The notes beneath the pieces were generated by a model. The model saw nothing but the letters and a program-made list of their open reading frames with translations. It was not told where the DNA came from and searched no databases. A program made the translations under genes and the position numbers. A DNA stretch of 64,000 nucleotides, taken from positions 359,732-423,731 of the forward strand of contig BDDD01000541.1 of the NCBI GenBank assembly GCA_001972305.1. The letters run 5' to 3'. The first letter of the stretch is position 1. Each line of letters begins with the position of its first letter. The DNA comes from Cephalotus follicularis (taxonomy: Eukaryota; Streptophyta; Magnoliopsida; Oxalidales; Cephalotaceae). This document shows positions 1 to 11,381 of the stretch, in pieces.

Positions 1-728
1 TTAGAACAATCACCCAGTTCGGCTATATCGAACTCTAAAAACTTTGTTATATGTGACTCCACAATTCTAGTACCTCCACAGGGGTTATAGAAACGGTACC
101 CCTTCGAATGATCTGGATAACCAACAAAGAAACAACGAACAGATCTTGAATCCAACTTATTTAAATTTGGAGTATACAATTTCACCTCTGCAAGACAACC
201 CTAGACTTTAAGATAGTTAAGACTAGGTTTGCGTCCAGTCCATAACTCGAAAGGAGTAAGTGCAACAGCTTTACTTGGAACTCTATTAAGGATGTAAAGA
301 GCTATTTTCAAGGCTTCACCCCAAAGAAACTCATGCAAGTTCGTCCTACTAATCATACTTCTCATCATCTCCATAAGAGTGTGGTTACGCCTTTCAGCCA
401 CTCCGTTTTACTCAGGACTTCCTGGCATAGTAAACTGAGCAACTATCCCAGAATTCTCCAAGTATTTGGCAAATGGGCCCTTAAGCTATCCAGCATCGCC
501 ATGTCTGCCATAATACTCATCACCTTTGTCGGATCTAACCACCTTGATGACTTTTCTTAACTGTTTCTCAACTTCAGTCTGAAAGATCTTGAATTTCTCA
601 AGAGCTTGAGACTTTTCCTTAATGAAGAACAGATAACCATATCGGGAATAGTCATCAATGAACGTAATAAAATAAAAATTTCTGCATAAGGTGGCTGAAT
701 ATGGTCCACCGATGTCCGTATGATTCAT
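1..728 (-). pseudogene. copia-A integrase fragment
   Basis: Two overlapping reading frames make up a copia integrase core. The segment at 486-728 has the first catalytic Asp in HTDIGGP, the FIDDYSRYGY block and the second Asp in VRSDKGDEYYG. The segment at 201-401 has the MAERRNHTLMEMMRSM block that carries the catalytic Glu region, followed by FLWGEALKIALYILNRVPSK. The frame changes between about 400 and 490, so no intact protein can be made. Family motifs are unambiguous; the break is seen directly. Confidence 0.8.
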
Positions 729-780
729 CAGAACTTTGAACTGTCGTTTTCTTCCTTATCTTGGTCATTTTGCCCTTACA

Positions 781-1497
781 TCAATCTATACATGTCTCTA
801 GGTCACCGAATTCAAGAGTAGGCAGGATGTTAGACTTTATCAGCATCTCCACTATTTCCCTAGAGATATGGACAACTTTTATGCCATAACATGAAAGATT
901 GTTCCTTAGGTAAAGTATTTTAGATGCAATGTTGTTAACATTATAACAAACATATATATCATTGGGAGTCAAACACACTCTATATAGTCCACGAGATAAT
1001 GTGCAATGGCCAACCATATTTGAATTGAAAAAGAGATTAATCGTAGAATTATTTATTTCAAATTCAAAGCCAAGATTGTCTAACAAAGAAACGGAAATTA
1101 AATTCTGTCTAAAGGATGACACACAAAGAGTATTTCTTAACATCAATTTAAAACAAGAATCCAAAACTAAATTGACATCTCCCACGAACTCCACGTCTGC
1201 ATTTTCATTATTTTCAACTGTGAGCTTCGTCTCATCCTTATTTGACCTCCTTCGATTTATGAACCCCTGTATGGTAAAAGCAACATGGTTAGTTGCATCG
1301 CTATCCAGCCACCATGAACTAGATGGGGCCTCAGATAGATTGGATTCACAAACAAAAGCCAAAGAATCGTTACCTTTATTCTCACGTTTGGCCAACCAAG
1401 CTTTGTACTTCAGACAATCCTTTTTTATGTGATCTTTCTTCTTACAAAAGAAGCAGTGATCACCATTTTTCTTAAAAAAAATCTTATTTGGACCCAT
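781..1497 (-). pseudogene. copia-A gag zinc knuckle and protease
   Basis: This 238-codon open segment starts with a CX2CX4HX4C zinc knuckle (CFFCKKKDHIKKDC), the nucleocapsid signature of copia gag. It continues into the aspartic protease, where the active-site block reads WWLDSDATNHV. The usual plant copia form is DSGATxH, so the glycine next to the catalytic Asp is replaced by Asp, which probably inactivates the protease. The end resembles the gag-pre-integrase region. It is a remnant of the polyprotein, not an independent gene. Confidence 0.75.
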
Positions 1498-1499
1498 AT

Positions 1500-2188
1500 T
1501 ACTAAACTGACCAGGTTCTTTAGTGGTTCCATGAGTAACTTTATTATTATAGTTTTTGGGCTTCTTACCTTTGCAAGAATTGGAACCTGCAACATATAAA
1601 GCAACTTAGCCTTTCTCATTCTTCAACTTTTCTTCCTCAGCAACAACCCTTGAAATCAAATCATTGATAGACCATGATTCATCTTGAGAGTTGTAGTTGG
1701 TCTTGATGATACTGAATTCAAGAAGAAGAGTGTTCAAGGCTTGGTGCACAACACAAGTATCAGGAAGATCAACTTTAAGAGCTTTCAGTTTGGTCTAATA
1801 ATCCACCATACAAATAACATAGTCCCTAACCTCTCAATTACCATCATACTTCATGTTGAAGAGTCTTTGCAGCAGAGACCCTATATCAGCATTCGATGAG
1901 TCGCGATACCTTTCACTGATTGCAGTCATAAATTCCTTAGCAGTACAATCTATTGGCATGTCACTTTTTAGGTGATCCAAGATTGACCTCCTCATGGTTA
2001 GTAGGCAAATACGATTACTTTTCATCCAGACAGCATGCACTGATTCCTCATATCAGTGCTCATGACAGTCAAGTCCCCAAGTTTATCCGTAATAAGGGAA
2101 ATATCAACATCTGCCATTTCTATGAAAAATTCATGTCTTCCTTCCATTTCGTGAAGTTCAACCCAGTGAGGATCTCAATAGTTACCAT
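1500..2188 (-). pseudogene. copia-A gag, frameshifted
   Basis: A minus-strand ATG at 2188 opens with MVTIEILTGLNFTKWKEDM, close to the usual start of copia gag, in which LNFKRWKEDL is a common block. It hits a stop within about 25 codons. The segment at 1834-2040 continues gag-like sequence (RRSILDHLKSDMPIDCTAKEFMTAI pattern, shortened here as LLTMRRSILDHLKSD) of the UBN2/retrotran_gag type. Several frame changes separate the pieces. Non-functional. Confidence 0.6.
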
Positions 2189-2541
2189 ATTGTTATTGAC
2201 AGAGAAGGTGACTGTATAATGAACAATGTATAATATTAGCACAATGAGAGCAATGTGTCACTTGAAACTGTATAAGCACACATGGAAGTCTGCAGGCATC
2301 ACCGTACAAACACCTTTGGGCAAATGCATGGCATGCAGTTGCAAAACTTTTACATAGAAGCAGCCATGAGAATTTATCCAACCATTGATAGCCCACCACC
2401 TTTGGGTGTATAGGTTTCCATGGCTAGTCAATTCCCAACCATATGCTACATATGTACCCTCTTAATTCTAATACATAACCACCACATTTGGGTGTATGAT
2501 CATGTACAAGAATCAGAGAAACCCCACTGTTGTACTAGATA

Positions 2542-4743
2542 TGTGACATCCGTGTCCTTGTACGGTCTGTGTCTGTGAGCCTACGTGGCTTCTGTCTGTC
2601 TGTCGGTCTGTTAATCTGTTTTCTGGCATTCATGATATGCATCATGACATTATTTAAATTTTTACGATTTTATTCTGATGGTTTTCTGCATAAGAAATTA
2701 AATTGCCTTTCCGTAAATTAAACAATATTTTACTGAAACTGCTGCTGATTTCGGAAAAATAGCCCAAGTGGTATGTCCTAAACATCCGATTTCTGTCCGT
2801 AACGGTTAAATTCTGGACAAAACTTTTTCTGTTATGATGGAAATTATATATATGTGTTAAAATTGCAAATTTTCTTATAAAATTTGCCTTTCTCTCTCAT
2901 CTCTCCCGCTCTCTCTCTCCTCTCTCCCGTCTCTCTCTGCTGTCACCCTTCTGCCGTCGGCGTCAGTGCCGATCTGACGCCGGCGAAGGTACCGGGGATT
3001 GATCGATTATGGTTTTCTGACATCTGCACACATTGTCATTTGCATAACGCATTGCACGGTTTTATGCATGCTTAGGTTCGGATAGTCTGTTGTCTGTCTG
3101 AGATCTGATAGTCTGCTGTCTGTCTGTCTGTCTGTTGGCAGAGGATCCTGCCTTTGAGGTCGGCCATGGAGGCGACCAGTCGAGGGACTCGCTCATCTGT
3201 ACTGTGAGTGGAACGCATTTCTTTAACCCTTTTATCTTAAGATGCTTTTAAATGTTTAAATGTTTAAGCGTGTTCGCTTATTTGTTTTCTGTATCTGAAT
3301 GAACTTGGTTTTAGTTCATTTCTGAAATCTGTTTAAGTTTTAATGTCTGGAACTTTCTTTTAATGTTTTCAAACGCTCGCAAGATGAGAGTCATAGTATG
3401 ACGCTATTTTTCGCTATATCTGTATATGATAAGGAAAACGATTTCTGTATCTGTTTAAATATGTTTTGACGGCACTGATGAGTTGCTGTATCTGTTTAAA
3501 TCTGTTTTAAATCTGTTTTGATGACTCGGATGAGTCTCTGTATTCTGAAATTCTGAAATCTGAAATTCTGTTTTCTGAAATCTGTTAAATATGTTTAGAT
3601 GCATGGTGATCTCGGTATTGTACTTATATATGTATATGATGCCCATGAGAGGCTTGTCTACACGTGTATGACCTTCTGCTGATGCTTGGACACGACGGTG
3701 TCCTTGCCACTATTTCTGCTGGACGTTCGGCCCGACGGGGCCCAGGCGTCAACCTTACCTAGTAGACCCATGCCATCTCTATATACTTATTTCTGTTTAA
3801 AACTCTGTTACTATTATATGTATGAAAAATCTGAGGGTTTGAATCTGTGTGAAAGGAATGATCTGGTTTTCTGCTGTTTCCGGGAAACTTTGGTTTTATA
3901 AATCGATTTTAGATTTATATTCTGTTTAAGTTGTTTTTGATCTGTTTTATAAGTCAGAGTTTGGACTTAAATTCTGTTTCTGAAACTTCTGTTTAAGTTA
4001 TTTTATAATTTGTTTTACATTTGTGTAAAGATATTTATATGCGAGCAAAACTCTGCGGAATCTTTTTGTTCCATCTCACTAGTCCTGTGGACTAACCCTC
4101 TCTTCTGTTTTCTGTTTTTAGTTCTGACAGGTTAGTCTGCTGAGCTCTGTCAGCTAGAGTCTGTCTGTCTGCTGAAGTGAGACCACATAGGGCATGCTAC
4201 CAGAGTCAACACATGCATAGCATCATTGCATAAACATTTAAATTTCTGCATTTCATATGTTTTTATATAACTGTTTTTGGTTTTGTTTAAAAAGGGTTAA
4301 ACCCTATTCAGGTTTTAAGTTTTTGATAATATGGTTGAGGCAGAGCCCAACCCATACTTATTTTCTGTTTATATTGTGATCTGCTGAGGGCTGAGCCCAT
4401 TTTATAAACTGTTCCTCCTTCGGGAGTGTGTTCTACTGAGCCCATTACAAATTGTTTCCTCCTTCGGGAGTGTGATTTTTACAAACTGTGTTTTTCTTTA
4501 CAGGGGGCATAGTCCTATAAACGAATACTATATGCCTGATTTTCGTAAAATTTTAAGAGTTAGAATTATTTTCAAGTTTTTCAAGAAATTTTTCTGTTTT
4601 CTTTCCGTTTTGAAGAAACTATATGTTTTAAAATGCTTTTCTAAAACTCTGTTCTGCTGAACCTACGAGGTGAGTCTCTGATGGAAGGCTTGGCCTCGTA
4701 GCGGGCGTGACGGATTCCAGCGGGTCTGGGTCCGGGCGTCACA
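2542..4743. mobile_element. solo LTR 1 (2.2 kb), TSD AGATA
   Basis: The unit begins TGTGACATCCGTGTCC and ends GGTCCGGGCGTCACA, the TG...CA form of gypsy-type LTRs. It is flanked by a perfect 5-bp duplication AGATA at 2537-2541 and 4744-4748. It has no coding sequence, PBS or second LTR, so it is best explained as a solo LTR left by recombination between two LTRs. Inside are a CT-rich block near 2890-2935, a cryptically repetitive TCTGT-rich stretch (about 3100-4000) and a duplicated CCTCCTTCGGGAGTGTG (about 4413 and 4458). It sits inside the leader of copia-A. Confidence 0.85.
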
Positions 4744-5049
4744 AGATAGATACCATAAATCTAGCCAAGACGGCCACTTTGGTGACTGCATCCTGACCAA
4801 ACCATTAAACTATTTCATACTGGAGTATACTTTATATTACCCTCATCAAACCATAGTGTGATTTTAGAATGATGGACAAAAGGGGGCCTGAATTGTCCCT
4901 AAAATCACAAGTCATGCTAATTACATTGTTTAAGTATCTTAATAATTGAATAAACGTGCATGTAATATCTCAATACCAAAATATATTACTGTCTGTATGC
5001 GCATGCAAACCATAAAGTATCCTTACATATTATGCACTGAGGGAAGCAT

Positions 5050-5475
5050 AAAGTGCTGATGGTTTGAGAAAACCGTTGACGCTTAAGACTTAAAAGCGAT
5101 GACGGTTTGAAAAAATCGTCGACGCTTAAGGCTTATTCTTTGACGCTTTGTATAAAGCGCAGAAGGTTACAAAGGGTCGACTAAAGCGTTGACGCTCAGC
5201 GTAGAACCGTCGGCTCTTATGGAAAACCGTCAATGCTCACAGGGAAACCGTCGATGCCTTGTGACCAAAACACTAGCGGTTAAGAGGAAAATGATCAGCG
5301 CTTTAGTACAGAGGGTGCAACAATTGTTGATGCACGTTAAGTGGCAACGCTTTCTAGGAAACCGTCGACGCTTTGTTTAAAGGGTGGAAGATTACACAAA
5401 GCGTCGACTGATGCGTCAACGCCAAGTGTATAACCGCTGACGCTTACTGTAAACCGTTGACTCTTTCAACGGAAG
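5050..5475. repeat. array of spaced GTCGACGC-like motifs
   Basis: About 15 degenerate copies of a motif close to AAACCGTYGACGCTT occur in both orientations, with variable spacers. Many contain the palindrome GTCGAC. The array lies in the presumed leader of copia-A, between PBS and gag. Similar but not identical arrays occur in two unrelated elements in this window. Function unknown. Confidence 0.7.
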
Positions 5476-5598
5476 TTTACAATTTAGGATTAAACCATAG
5501 AGCATCAGTTTAAACAAAACAAAGCTACACCCGGATCATAAATCATACAGAATTATTTTTTTAACTTGATTAAGATTTCAATTCTAATATAAGGTCTC

Positions 5599-5610
5599 TT
5601 TGATACCAAA
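5599..5610 (-). other. primer-binding site of copia-A
   Basis: On the minus strand the bases directly downstream of the 5' LTR read TTTGGTATCAAAGAG, matching TGGTATCAGAGC, the initiator-Met tRNA primer site used by most plant copia elements, with one difference in the core. Confidence 0.7.
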
Positions 5611-6097
5611 TGTAAGATAAAATTGGATGCCTAATCAATTTATCAATCCCTAGGATCTCCTTAGATAGAAGAGAAATACCTAAATAAAAATTATAGAAAT
5701 CGTACATTGTTTAGGATCCATAGCTAGCAGCGAAAATAGCAGAGATCCTGATTAGGCAAGATACATCTTTCTTAATTCCCTAGAACACTGGCTCGATGAG
5801 GCACTGTAATACACAGAAAAGATTAGTCGTCATAATCTCCACTACTGTATGTGTTTGTCCTTATTTGTTATATCGTTAAGGTTAAGAGAAAAGACCTAGC
5901 CATTTATATAGTCCTTATTAGTAACCTAATGGGCCCTCTCATCAAAAGCCAATTAGTTTACTACAACTCACACTAGTCAGTCCATATACGACTATTTAGA
6001 ATATATATGTCTCATTTTATTAGACCAATAATTAGTCTGGTTTTATCTAATAATAAATACTCAATTAATATAAGTCCACATAGAAAATATTCTTACA
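5611..6097 (-). repeat. 5' LTR of copia-A
   Basis: The 487-bp unit starts TGTAAGATAAAATTGG and ends AAATATTCTTACA, so its ends form a short inverted repeat (TGTAAGATA / TATTCTTACA). It adjoins a copia primer-binding site. The partner LTR is not in the window. Confidence 0.75.
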
Positions 6098-7277
6098 TTA
6101 TCTACCTTAAGTAAGCAAATGAATTGATGATAGATTATTATTTTTACTTATGAATTATATAAATTATAATTTCATATCATCAACTCCTCCGAGGCCAACA
6201 AAAATTACTCGTCCGTCTAATTTACGTGGTGCACTGCAGGTGCTTCTGCTTTCCCTCCAAATGTATTGATAATAGTATATATTTGATTTACAAATTTCAT
6301 TATTTTTATTGGTTGGAGATATTAGATACCACTAGTTACAAATATAAGCTTCCACAGTTTTTATTTGTCCATTGGATGTTTCCATCGCAATTTTCTTTTA
6401 TTTACCATCACGATGGATATTTTTCTCGCAAAAAGTATGCATTCTTTTACAAAAAAAATAGTTACAAGAGATATTTTCTTAGGTATTTCTTGCCAATCCC
6501 CCATAATATGGTTATTGCCATGGCCAAATCTTTCTCAACATGTTTGAAATCGCTTGCAAAAATTCAGTTACGAGGTATGTTACCCTCTCAACTTTTGGTC
6601 AATCTCTTGCAAACATATGAAACAATATGAAGAGTATCGGTCTTAAATTGATTTGGAATTCCTCCTAACATTAAAAAATTTCAGAAGATTATTCCTCACA
6701 AATATCTTTTCATAATTTCAAATTGCAAGATATTTTTAATCCCTTAGTAAAAAGGCAATTGCGAACATCCCAATTGTGAGGGTAAAGATCCTCGTAACTG
6801 CCTTTTGAAGAGAAACACATAAATACGAAATCACACCTTAAAGCTGAATGTTTTGTAAAAATTTAATAGTAATTGACAGAGATGTCTTTATTTAAATAAT
6901 GATGAAGAAAACACTATTTTTTTTAAATAGATGAAGAAAATACTATTATTATTGTTGAGACAAACAACGGAAACTAAATAGCAAACCAAACAAAAAACGA
7001 ATAACAACAAACAAAAATACAAGATTTACCTGGTTTGATTAATTTGATCTACGTTTACGGACGAGGGAGAAGAAATCAACTAAAAACAAATTAAAGATGT
7101 ACAAGTTATAAGATCGATCGAATCGATCACAAAACCAAAAACTCGTCACACACACTCTCTCATGAAAACATGCACTATTATACATCAAGTAAGAACCGAA
7201 AAAAATATATATAAAACCGTACCCGATGCGTAAAAAAAGGACCCCCTTAAAAAAAATTTCTCGGAGGCTACGCCCCC
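6098..7277. other. AT-rich intergenic DNA, no gene recognised
   Basis: No coding region I can support. A 134-codon open frame at 6226-6630 (plus) is Phe/Tyr/Ile-rich, matches no family I know and has no clear promoter, so I treat it as chance. Confidence 0.5.
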
Positions 7278-7591
7278 TGTGACGCCCCGTCACATTTACG
7301 AGCCTAATTTGCACAACACGTGAATGTGTAAATTACGTGAGTGCCATTATTAATAATAATTATATAAAATGTGTTTTTATTTACAGGGGGCATAGTCCTA
7401 TAAATAGATACTACATGCCCGATTTTCGTAAAAATTTAAGAGTTAGAAAAATTTTCAAGTTTTAGAAAAGTTTCAAATTTAAAGTGAGTTTATATAAAAA
7501 CCATGTGGTGACTTCCGAAAGGAAGTTGCCATGTGGAACGTCATATCCGTTCTGGGTAGGATATTGGTTGTTTTAGGGAACGGGTGTGACA
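7278..7591. mobile_element. short LTR-like unit (314 bp), possible TSD CCCCC
   Basis: It begins TGTGACGCCCCGTCAC and ends GAACGGGTGTGACA, and is flanked by CCCCC on both sides (7273-7277 and 7592-7596). About 80 bp at 7380-7465, including CATAGTCCTATAAA, closely match 4497-4580 inside solo LTR 1, so the two are related or share a core. A C-run is weak evidence for a TSD. An alternative is that a further element starts at 7585 (TGTGACACCCCCGAACC). Confidence 0.5.
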
Positions 7592-8424
7592 CCCCCGAAC
7601 CCCCGTAGAGATTATCCTTCTCGTTACGAACCAAATCTCATTTTTTTCTCCAAAATGGGTCGCACAAAAGTTATGTCGGGTCAAACAGATTCAACCAAAA
7701 TTCAAGAGATATTTAACAATTATTATATGAAAATAATAAACATTCTTAATAATATAATATGAAGAGACAAGGACAAGGGGTTACAAAAACTATTAAAGGA
7801 CAAAAATGTGAATAGATAGAAACAAAAATGATTTGGGCAAGAATCAAAGAGAGTAAAAAAAAAAAAAAAAGGAAAGAAAGAAAGAAGAAAAGGACTACAA
7901 ATAATGTCTTAAAAAGTTTTAATTTAACTAAATTTCATCGTAAGTGTAAATCTAAATGTTGTGGCCTCTAATAATTTGATTGATTTGTGTGCAGTAGTTT
8001 GAGAAAACATCTAGTATCTCTCTCACATATTTTTTTTACATTTTAATCATTTTCTTTTTTTCTTCTATTTTTTCTAATTCTTTACAAAAAAAACTTACAT
8101 ATTGATTGATACTAATTATGTGACAAATTGTGTATGACTATATACTTAAAGAAGATAGTATATATTACCACCTTATATTATATCATTCAATGGAGTACAT
8201 TAATTTTAAAATCTCACTTAATACAATCCATGAAGTGATATTGACATAAGATGGGATGACAAACTAAAATTTTTTTCTACAAAATGGTAATTTATCCCGA
8301 CTTTACTTAAAGATATGTTTACTAAAAAAATAGATATATTTCCATATAAAGCGACCTCACTTTATTGAGGTAATACAAATTTGAGATGGGTGACTGGGAA
8401 CCCTACCAGAGGATACTCATATCT
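7592..8424. other. AT-rich non-coding DNA with a phytocyanin-promoter-like segment
   Basis: There is an A/G-rich run near 7855-7890. At 8342-8376 a segment (CCATATAAAGCG...TTTATTGAGGTAATAC) matches 11211-11246 just upstream of phytocyanin gene 1. Before the solo LTR landed, the two copies were only a few hundred bases apart. No gene seen. Confidence 0.55.
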
Positions 8425-9489
8425 TGTAACACCCCGCGCCCGCAGGGCGGACACGTCTTATTACCCTCAATCCAATACACAATACAATGGTCGGGACTAA
8501 CAATATAAAAATGCGGAAAACTTTAAAACTTAACAATACATATCATCTGCGGAAGATACAATACACTGATCCATATATTCGATGCAATACAATACACATC
8601 CTTTACAATACTAGTCTTTTACAATTCATTTATCAATCTTTCAATATAGCATTTCAATACAATACATTTCAATCCTTCACTACAATAACTCACAACCAAC
8701 TCTGCGATACCCAAGCAGTCGTGCAATCAGAACGAGGCTTCAATCCGTCTGTCCGCTGCTACCTGCTGCCCTACCTATGCCGCACACAAAGGTACAACAC
8801 AGCCCCACCCCGAAGGATGGGGTTAGCCACACTGGCTAAGCAGAAACCCCATGCAGCATATATGCATGTACAATGTGCAATATCGGTGACAATCTATACA
8901 ATATCAATGTGCGGTGTACAATATCAATGCATGACATGGCAAATGCATGTGTACAGTTGGCGATCAAACTACCCGTATGACAATGGCCCATAACAGAGCA
9001 TACGGATAGGATCTATAACAATCGATCAATCAATCAATGGAAGACACTCAATGGTGGTGTATGAAACACCCAATCAATCAATCAATATCCTATAGAGCAT
9101 GCAACCGGGTCAATACAATGTCAATCGGTTAGCGGTGATCAATCCCACGGAAGGTAGTCCTTCAAAAAGGGTGGGAGATCTATCTACGGTTTTCAGATTG
9201 ATCAGGTCTGGAACTCATAGATCTTCCAGCCTATGGCTGGGTCAATACAGTCTCGATGAGCTACAACCGAGGGAGCTACTGATACCGTTAGGGAGCCACG
9301 GCCTCAAGGGAGCATCAATCGACAATCAATCGGTACCGCTCGTCAGCGGGTCAATACAATACAATAAATGAAACGATCAGCGGAATAGGTGGACAGAGTC
9401 AACGACCTAACATGCCGACACGAATCATAAGGTCGCTCTATATGATCCATACAATACAATCAATCAATCAATCGAGTCAATACGATATT

Positions 9490-9705
9490 GGGTAAAGTCA
9501 ATAAGTGGTGGTGTGTAATGGAGAAATGGGAACGTGCGTTCATCGTACCGACTTAGGCTCGCAACAACACTCACAACTCAAGCAATCGATCAATGTATCA
9601 ATACAACGTCGAAGCAAGGCCAATAAGTGGTGGTGCCTAATGGAGGGATGGGAACGTGCGTCCATTTTACCGACTTAGACTCACAACAACACCTATGACC
9701 CAAAA
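9490..9705. repeat. tandem duplication inside solo LTR 2
   Basis: Two diverged copies of about 110 bp, near 9491-9590 and 9612-9702, share blocks such as CAATAAGTGGTGGTG, GGGAACGTGCGT and ACCGACTTAG. Confidence 0.7.
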
Positions 9706-9964
9706 AATCAATTAATCAATCAATCGGTAGCCGCTAGGCGGTGACAATCGAATCGACGGAATAGGAATGAACATCTATTTGGTCAATGAGAGTCACTGGG
9801 TAGTCACCTATGGCTCAAGCTGTCACTCTATCAATCTATCAATTCGATCTTTGAAAACCATTAAAAACTGTGTTTTAAACGCTTGAGTACCTCAAGTGAG
9901 GTTCCGGTCAAGCGGCAATGTGAAAAGGGTTGAAAAACCAGCTTTAACAGTTAAAAACTCCACT

Positions 9965-10310
9965 CAGTCCGAAAGGCGTCGATGTCCTTGGCCAAAGACG
10001 TCGATGCGTTTCAGGGCATGCCTTTAAAAACGGTAGAAAGACGTCGATGTCTTTCAAAGACATCGATGTCTTTCTCAATTTGGCCGAAGACGTCGATGTC
10101 CTTGGACAAAGACGTCGACGCGTTTCAATGAAAATGGCCTGGGAATGCGCATCGATGTCTCGCGTCGACGCCTTCTCTGAGGAAAGGCATCTCAAGCAAA
10201 AGACGTCGACGCCTTTCAAAGACGTCGATGTCTTTGCTGCGAAATCAAGGCTGCACCCCAAAGCGAAAGACATCGATGTCCATGGGCAAAGGGATTGATG
10301 TCTTTGCTGG
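9965..10310. repeat. array of GACRTCGAYGTC motifs in solo LTR 2
   Basis: About 11 copies of a near-palindrome, consensus AAAGACRTCGAYGTCTTT, are spaced 15-45 bases apart. Examples start near 9975, 10042, 10060, 10091 and 10203. They are not evenly spaced and lack the identical repeats of a CRISPR array. The same motif fills part of the LTR of the Athila-type element at 44773-53038. Confidence 0.75.
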
Positions 10311-11032
10311 GAATGACCGATTTTTCTACAGAAAACCAGCAATTTTCAAGCCAAAATCCAATCAAATCCATTCTTTAAGAAACCAAGGTTTAAAAATCAT
10401 TCTTTAAGGTTAGTAAAACTAGTTACAACCTTCAATTTAACATTTCAATCTTTCTATTAACAATTAGGTCAAGGATTTACTTAAAAACCCTAAAAACCCC
10501 AATTTCACTCAATACATTCAATTCAATCATTCAATCAGTCATTCAATCATGCAATTCAATCAATCAATCAATAAAGCAGTAGGCAATTCAGTAAAGAAGT
10601 CCTACCATCACTAAATCTTCAAAAGTTGAGCTCTCAATCAATCAATCGGCAGAAATCACCCAATAATCCGCTACTTTCTTGTTCAATCGGTAAGCCACCA
10701 CTTGTAATCGGTGTCCTTGTTGAAGGAGCTGCAAATCCGGCTGCAAGAGAGGAAGATGGAGGCTCCAGCTAGAGAGAGGGGGAGAAGGATAGAGAGAGGG
10801 AGAAGAATGTGTGAAATGAGAGAGTGAGAGTGAGAATTGACTTATATAGTCGATTCGGTTAACTCTCCGAAACTCAGCTCAAAATCCCGACTATACATGC
10901 ATAAAACCAAAACAATCTCAATAGGCATAAGAATACCTCAATTCAATACTATACAATACGGTCCGATATGGTACAATACGGTACAATGTATGCATGAACA
11001 ATACAAAAGGGAATTCGGGTCGTCACATATCT

Positions 11033-11381
11033 CGACAATTTTCTATTCAAAGGAGTACTATGATGACACATTAACTACTTAGATCATGGCTCTTTGATTA
11101 TTATTTTTTAATTAGTATAGATATCTACAGCAATGTATCAAAATATGGTTTTTTTTTTCTATCATTAGATATATGTTTCTATATTACTAATGATATCTGT
11201 ATATATATTACCATATAAAGAGGCCCTCCCTTTATTGAGGTAATACCACTGACTCTTTAAACTCTATAAAAGGCTCAGTAGTCAATAGCATTAGCTAAGT
11301 TCATCGATCAAATACTGTTTTCTCATACCATTCTCTCAAATTTGTTTTTCCTCCATTGCCATTCTCTTCAAAATATTCCTC
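11033..11381 (+). promoter_or_regulatory. upstream region of phytocyanin gene 1
   Basis: A TATA box, CTATAAAAGG (11264-11273), lies about 110 bp before the ATG. The block at 11085-11246 is homologous to the region upstream of phytocyanin gene 2 (minus, about 19080-19260) and to an orphan copy at 62777-62915. Shared landmarks are ATCATGGCTC and TTTATTGAGGTAAT. Shared upstream sequence indicates that gene and promoter were duplicated together. Confidence 0.6.

Larger units (their letters stand above)
1..6097 (-). mobile_element. copia-A: decayed Ty1-copia retrotransposon, 3' part outside the window
   Basis: Read on the minus strand, the window holds a 5' LTR (5611-6097), a primer-binding site (5599-5610), a long leader, then gag, protease and integrase. 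RT, RNase H and the 3' LTR would lie left of base 1. A solo LTR (2542-4743) interrupts the leader; without it the leader is about 1.2 kb. The coding part carries stops and frameshifts, so the element is dead. That the LTR/PBS and the coding part belong to one element is inferred from orientation, order and the absence of other borders. The base run after the LTR, TTATC (6098-6102), would be one TSD copy. Confidence 0.6.
8425..11027. mobile_element. solo LTR 2 (2.6 kb), TSD TATCT
   Basis: It begins TGTAACACCCCGCGCCCG and ends GAATTCGGGTCGTCACA. A perfect 5-bp duplication TATCT flanks it (8420-8424 and 11028-11032). It has no gag/pol, PBS or second LTR, so it is a solo LTR of a gypsy-type element with long LTRs. 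It contains CAAT-rich simple repeats (for example near 9065-9090, 9460-9475 and 10500-10575), a duplicated segment of about 110 bp and an array of GACGTCGATGTC motifs. Its right end lies about 350 bp upstream of the start codon of phytocyanin gene 1, so it displaced whatever lay further upstream. Confidence 0.88.

Noticed and set aside
4749..4756. Second copia primer-binding site (GATACCA)
   Set aside because: Only seven bases match and no LTR starts beside it; the site at 5599-5610 next to a bordered LTR is far better.
6226..6630. 134-codon open frame on the plus strand
   Set aside because: Low-complexity aromatic and Ile-rich composition, no family recognised, no supporting context.
8487..9371. 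Open frames of 168 and 90 codons
   Set aside because: They fall in the CAATACAAT-rich part of solo LTR 2 and reflect its simple-sequence composition.
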